In this document: one piece after another, positions 62,471 through 64,000 of the stretch
Layout of the letters: each line of letters opens with the position of its first letter
How positions within the stretch are numbered: the first letter of the stretch is position 1
Source: Oscillospiraceae bacterium
Lineage (GTDB): Bacteria > Bacillota > Clostridia > Oscillospirales > Oscillospiraceae
DNA: 64,000 bases
Reading direction: 5' to 3'
Assembly (NCBI GenBank): GCA_020025575.1
Contig: JAHHRW010000003.1
Coordinates: 143,572-207,571 of the forward strand
Program-made: the position numbers and the translations under genes
The notes under the pieces: model-generated
The model's input: the letters and a program-made list of their open reading frames with translations, nothing else
What the model was told of the DNA's origin: nothing
Databases searched by the model: none

Positions 62471-62553
62471 GCGAGAGTGTTGGAATGGTAGACAAGCACG
62501 TTTGAGGTGCGTGTGGTTACGCCGTGTGGGTTCGAGTCCCATCTCTCGCACCA
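62471..62553 (+). tRNA. tRNA-Leu (anticodon GAG)
   Basis: 83 bases including an encoded CCA. Acceptor GCGAGAG pairs with CTCTCGC, D-stem TTG/CAA, anticodon stem CACGT/GCGTG with loop TTGAGGT (anticodon GAG), a class II variable arm, T-arm GTGGG/CCCAT with TTCGAGT. It reads CUC and CUU Leu codons. Confidence 0.95.
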
Positions 62554-62566
62554 ATTCAAGAAAATT

Positions 62567-62600
62567 CCGGGTATTGAGATTTCTCAATACCCGGTTTTTT
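62567..62600 (+). terminator. Terminator of tRNA-Leu
   Basis: A perfect 13-bp stem (CCGGGTATTGAGA / TCTCAATACCCGG) with a 2-base centre, then T6. Confidence 0.9.
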
Positions 62601-62684
62601 ACGACTATGTTCAACCATAAATTTTAGCACACAACTTTATTCGGAACACACACAATGAAAAATTGCGTTAACAATTTTGAATTT

Positions 62685-62730
62685 GGTATATCAGGAATCA
62701 GGACTTCCCTGATCTAGATATCCTTTTTTT
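62685..62730 (+). terminator. Terminator-like hairpin upstream of the pseudouridine synthase
   Basis: Two stacked inverted repeats (GGTATATC / GATATCC with one bulge, and ATCAGG / CCTGAT) then T7. No gene lies between the tRNA terminator and this hairpin, so it is either a second stop for read-through or the end of a short RNA from about 62600. Confidence 0.6.
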
Positions 62731-62747
62731 CATAATATACTTTTACA

Positions 62748-62777
62748 TTGCATACCAGACGATCATTATGGTACAAT
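62748..62777 (+). promoter_or_regulatory. Promoter of the RluA-like gene
   Basis: TTGCAT (62748-62753), 18-base spacer, TACAAT (62772-62777), 33 bases before the ATG. Confidence 0.5.
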
Positions 62778-62810
62778 GTATAAAATGTAACCACACAATG
62801 GAGTAGTATC

Positions 62811-63455
62811 ATGAATCAATTACGTATTGTCCACCAGGAAGAAAGCTTTATCGTATGTTTAAAACCGCCAAGAGTTCTCTCAACCGATGAACCAGGCGGT
62901 GTCCCCGATCTGGTTCGCGATGCGTTGGGGGATCCCGCTGCCTGTGTTCGTACCGTACATCGTTTGGATCGAGTCGTTTCAGGGCTCATGGTGTTAGCAA
63001 GAACCCCACAAGCTGCCTCTGAGCTTTCACGTCAAATACGCGATGGTGAATTTGACAAAGACTATCTGGCAGTAATTCATGGAGTGCCTAACCCGCCAGA
63101 AGGACGGATGACAGATCTTCTATTAAGAGATAAGTCCGAACGCAAAACTTATGTTGTATCTAAAATGGAAAAAGGTGTCCAAGAAGCAATCCTCGATTAT
63201 AAACTGCTTGCAAGTTCAAAAGATCTCACTAAGGTGCTAATTCACCTAATTACCGGTCGAACACATCAAATCCGATGCCAGTTTTCTTCAAGGAATCATC
63301 CTCTCGTGGGCGACCGAAAGTACAGTTTAAACAACGATCCCTGTGAAATTGCCCTTTGGTCTCATCGACTTTCGTTCAAGCATCCTGTCACAGGCGAACC
63401 TTTAGAGTTTCGTGCAAATCCTCCTGCCGAATATCCTTGGAATTTATTTATATGA
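62811..63455 (+). CDS. RluA-family pseudouridine synthase
   Basis: 214 residues. The catalytic Asp lies in VHRLDRVVSGLMV near residue 52, and the family segments GRTHQIRCQF near residue 150 and HPLVGD are present. No S4 domain at the N-terminus. At 214 residues it is shorter than RluD and near the size of RluA/TruC-type enzymes. It isomerises uridine in rRNA or tRNA; the target is not known. A purine-poor leader, so translation may be modest. Followed after nine bases by the Cys-rich gene. Confidence 0.88.
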   Translation: MNQLRIVHQEESFIVCLKPPRVLSTDEPGGVPDLVRDALGDPAACVRTVHRLDRVVSGLMVLARTPQAASELSRQIRDGEFDKDYLAVIHGVPNPPEGRMTDLLLRDKSERKTYVVSKMEKGVQEAILDYKLLASSKDLTKVLIHLITGRTHQIRCQFSSRNHPLVGDRKYSLNNDPCEIALWSHRLSFKHPVTGEPLEFRANPPAEYPWNLFI

Positions 63456-63464
63456 GGTGATTCC

Positions 63465-63719
63465 ATGTCCCACTATGATTTTTTTCAGCACAAGGAATGT
63501 GAGTACTTTCCTTGCCATGCCAACGCAAACCCAGAGTCATTCAGCTGCATGTTCTGCTATTGTCCTCTATATGCATTGGGAGAGAACTGCGGCGGAAACT
63601 TTAAGTACACCCAAAAAGGGATCAAAGATTGTTCCGCATGTTTGGTTCCACACTGCAGGGAGAATTATCCGTTTATTACCAACCAACTATCCAAGGTAAT
63701 TGATATGGTTAAAAAATAA
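63465..63719 (+). CDS. Cysteine-rich small-domain protein
   Basis: 84 residues with nine cysteines at 12, 17, 28, 31, 33, 42, 56, 59 and 64. FFQHKECEYFPCH and MFCYCPLY are the hallmarks of the cysteine-rich small domain family (PF04071 by memory), which probably binds zinc or an iron-sulfur cluster. Members sit next to tRNA or cofactor genes or occur as fusions. Here it is co-transcribed with a pseudouridine synthase (9-base gap, GAGG upstream). No enzymatic function can be assigned. Confidence 0.78.
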   Translation: MSHYDFFQHKECEYFPCHANANPESFSCMFCYCPLYALGENCGGNFKYTQKGIKDCSACLVPHCRENYPFITNQLSKVIDMVKK

Positions 63720-63751
63720 AAGTATCTCTTTAGATTTTATTATGTATGTTT

Positions 63752-63774
63752 GGGGCAGACGCGAACTCTGCCCC
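63752..63774 (+). terminator. Hairpin after the Cys-rich gene
   Basis: An 8-bp GC-rich stem (GGGGCAGA / TCTGCCCC) with a 7-base loop, 32 bases after the stop. No T-run on the plus strand. The 155 bases between it and the next hairpin hold no gene I can recognise. Confidence 0.45.
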
Positions 63775-63932
63775 ATCGTCATATCAAAAAGCAGTTGCGC
63801 ATAGCGTCAAATATCCGACTCTGTATGTGTGGCTCTGAGAGGCCAAGGAGCTTCAAAAAGTTTCGAAAAAGGATTCTATTTCCTGCCGCACAATATAGAT
63901 TTGACTAAGTAACTTCGCATAATAAATGCAAA

Positions 63933-63960
63933 AAGAGCCTACTCGAATGAGTAGACTCTT
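63933..63960 (-). terminator. Terminator of a minus-strand rRNA operon
   Basis: An 11-bp stem with one mismatch and a 4-base loop, followed on the minus strand by TTTTT. It directly follows the 3' end of the 5S rRNA fragment. Confidence 0.75.
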
Positions 63961-64000
63961 GTGTTGGCATTACCTATTTTCACGGCCCGTCACCAGGCAA
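63961..64000 (-). rRNA. rrf: 5S rRNA, 3' end only (runs off the window)
   Basis: Read on the minus strand, GCCTG-GTGA-CGGGC is the helix IV hairpin, followed by GTGAAAATAGG and a TGCCAAC 3' end. That order matches the last 40 bases of Firmicute 5S rRNA (compare GUGAGAGUAGG ... GCCAAGC in Bacillus). The terminator at 63933-63960 follows. The operon would lie outside the window and read leftwards. Confidence 0.72.

Noticed and set aside
63775..63930. Possible small gene between the Cys-rich gene and the 5S rRNA
   Set aside because: No start with a ribosome site and no frame beyond chance length on either strand.
1..64000. CRISPR arrays, insertion sequences, prophage or integron
   Set aside because: No regularly spaced direct repeats, transposase or integrase frames, or att-like duplications were found. 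The content is housekeeping throughout.

Overview
The window is core chromosome from a spore-forming, anaerobic, Gram-positive member of the Clostridia. The Oscillospiraceae/Ruminococcaceae group is my best guess, inferred from gene content and not tested by alignment. Support comes from a PolC-type replicase, SpoVAC/SpoVAD/SpoVAE and YabP/YabQ sporulation proteins, IreB, an S-layer-anchored polysaccharide deacetylase, a pyruvate:ferredoxin oxidoreductase, a T-box riboswitch and strong Shine-Dalgarno sequences. I see no insertion sequence, prophage, integron or CRISPR array.

Layout. 1-11518 (minus): uridine phosphorylase, then a long operon pyrH-frr-uppS-cdsA-dxr-rseP-ispG-polC joining ribosome recycling, isoprenoid and phospholipid precursors, site-2 proteolysis and replication. 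11742-13421 (plus): glnS. 13559-18856 (minus): an SLH-domain polysaccharide deacetylase, a bactofilin-like/YhbD-like regulator pair with a clear operator-promoter, an orphan mazF, a lipoprotein and nnrD. 18975-27172 (plus): the aromatic operon aroF-tyrA-aroB-aroA-aroC-pheA-aroEK-aroQ, which encodes every step from DAHP to chorismate plus the first steps to Phe and Tyr. It is preceded by a Tyr/Phe-rich leader peptide and mutually exclusive RNA hairpins. 27264-30962: pheST under a T-box. 31086-36654: ireB, a small unknown, spoVAD-spoVAE, an HdeD-like membrane protein (minus), yabP-yabQ-divIC-yabR, an SDR reductase and rpiB. 36739-44356 (minus): an oligopeptide-binding lipoprotein, pgeF, secA, rsmE and comM. 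44584-53641 (plus): PFOR, a 51-residue HypC-like protein, a YdcF-like protein, an M42 peptidase, dus, a small ferredoxin-thioredoxin-reductase-like protein, spoVAC and a GtrII-like membrane protein. 53745-54677: cysK. 54760-62151 (minus): rpoB-rpoC with their own promoter. 62471-63719 (plus): tRNA-Leu(GAG), a pseudouridine synthase and a Cys-rich small protein. The right edge holds the 3' end of a minus-strand 5S rRNA.

The most interesting item is the regulation of the aromatic operon. Its leader at 19039-19191 has all the parts of classical ribosome-mediated attenuation: a short peptide with 6 Tyr and 3 Phe, a protector stem, a 10-bp antiterminator and a 12-bp terminator with a T-run. The next operon, pheST, uses a T-box with a Phe specifier. 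Two different RNA sensors of aromatic amino-acid supply therefore sit side by side. Other points are an orphan MazF in a locus that elsewhere carries alr-mazEF, a HypC-like miniprotein beside PFOR, a split spoVA set, and a long yabQ/divIC overlap.
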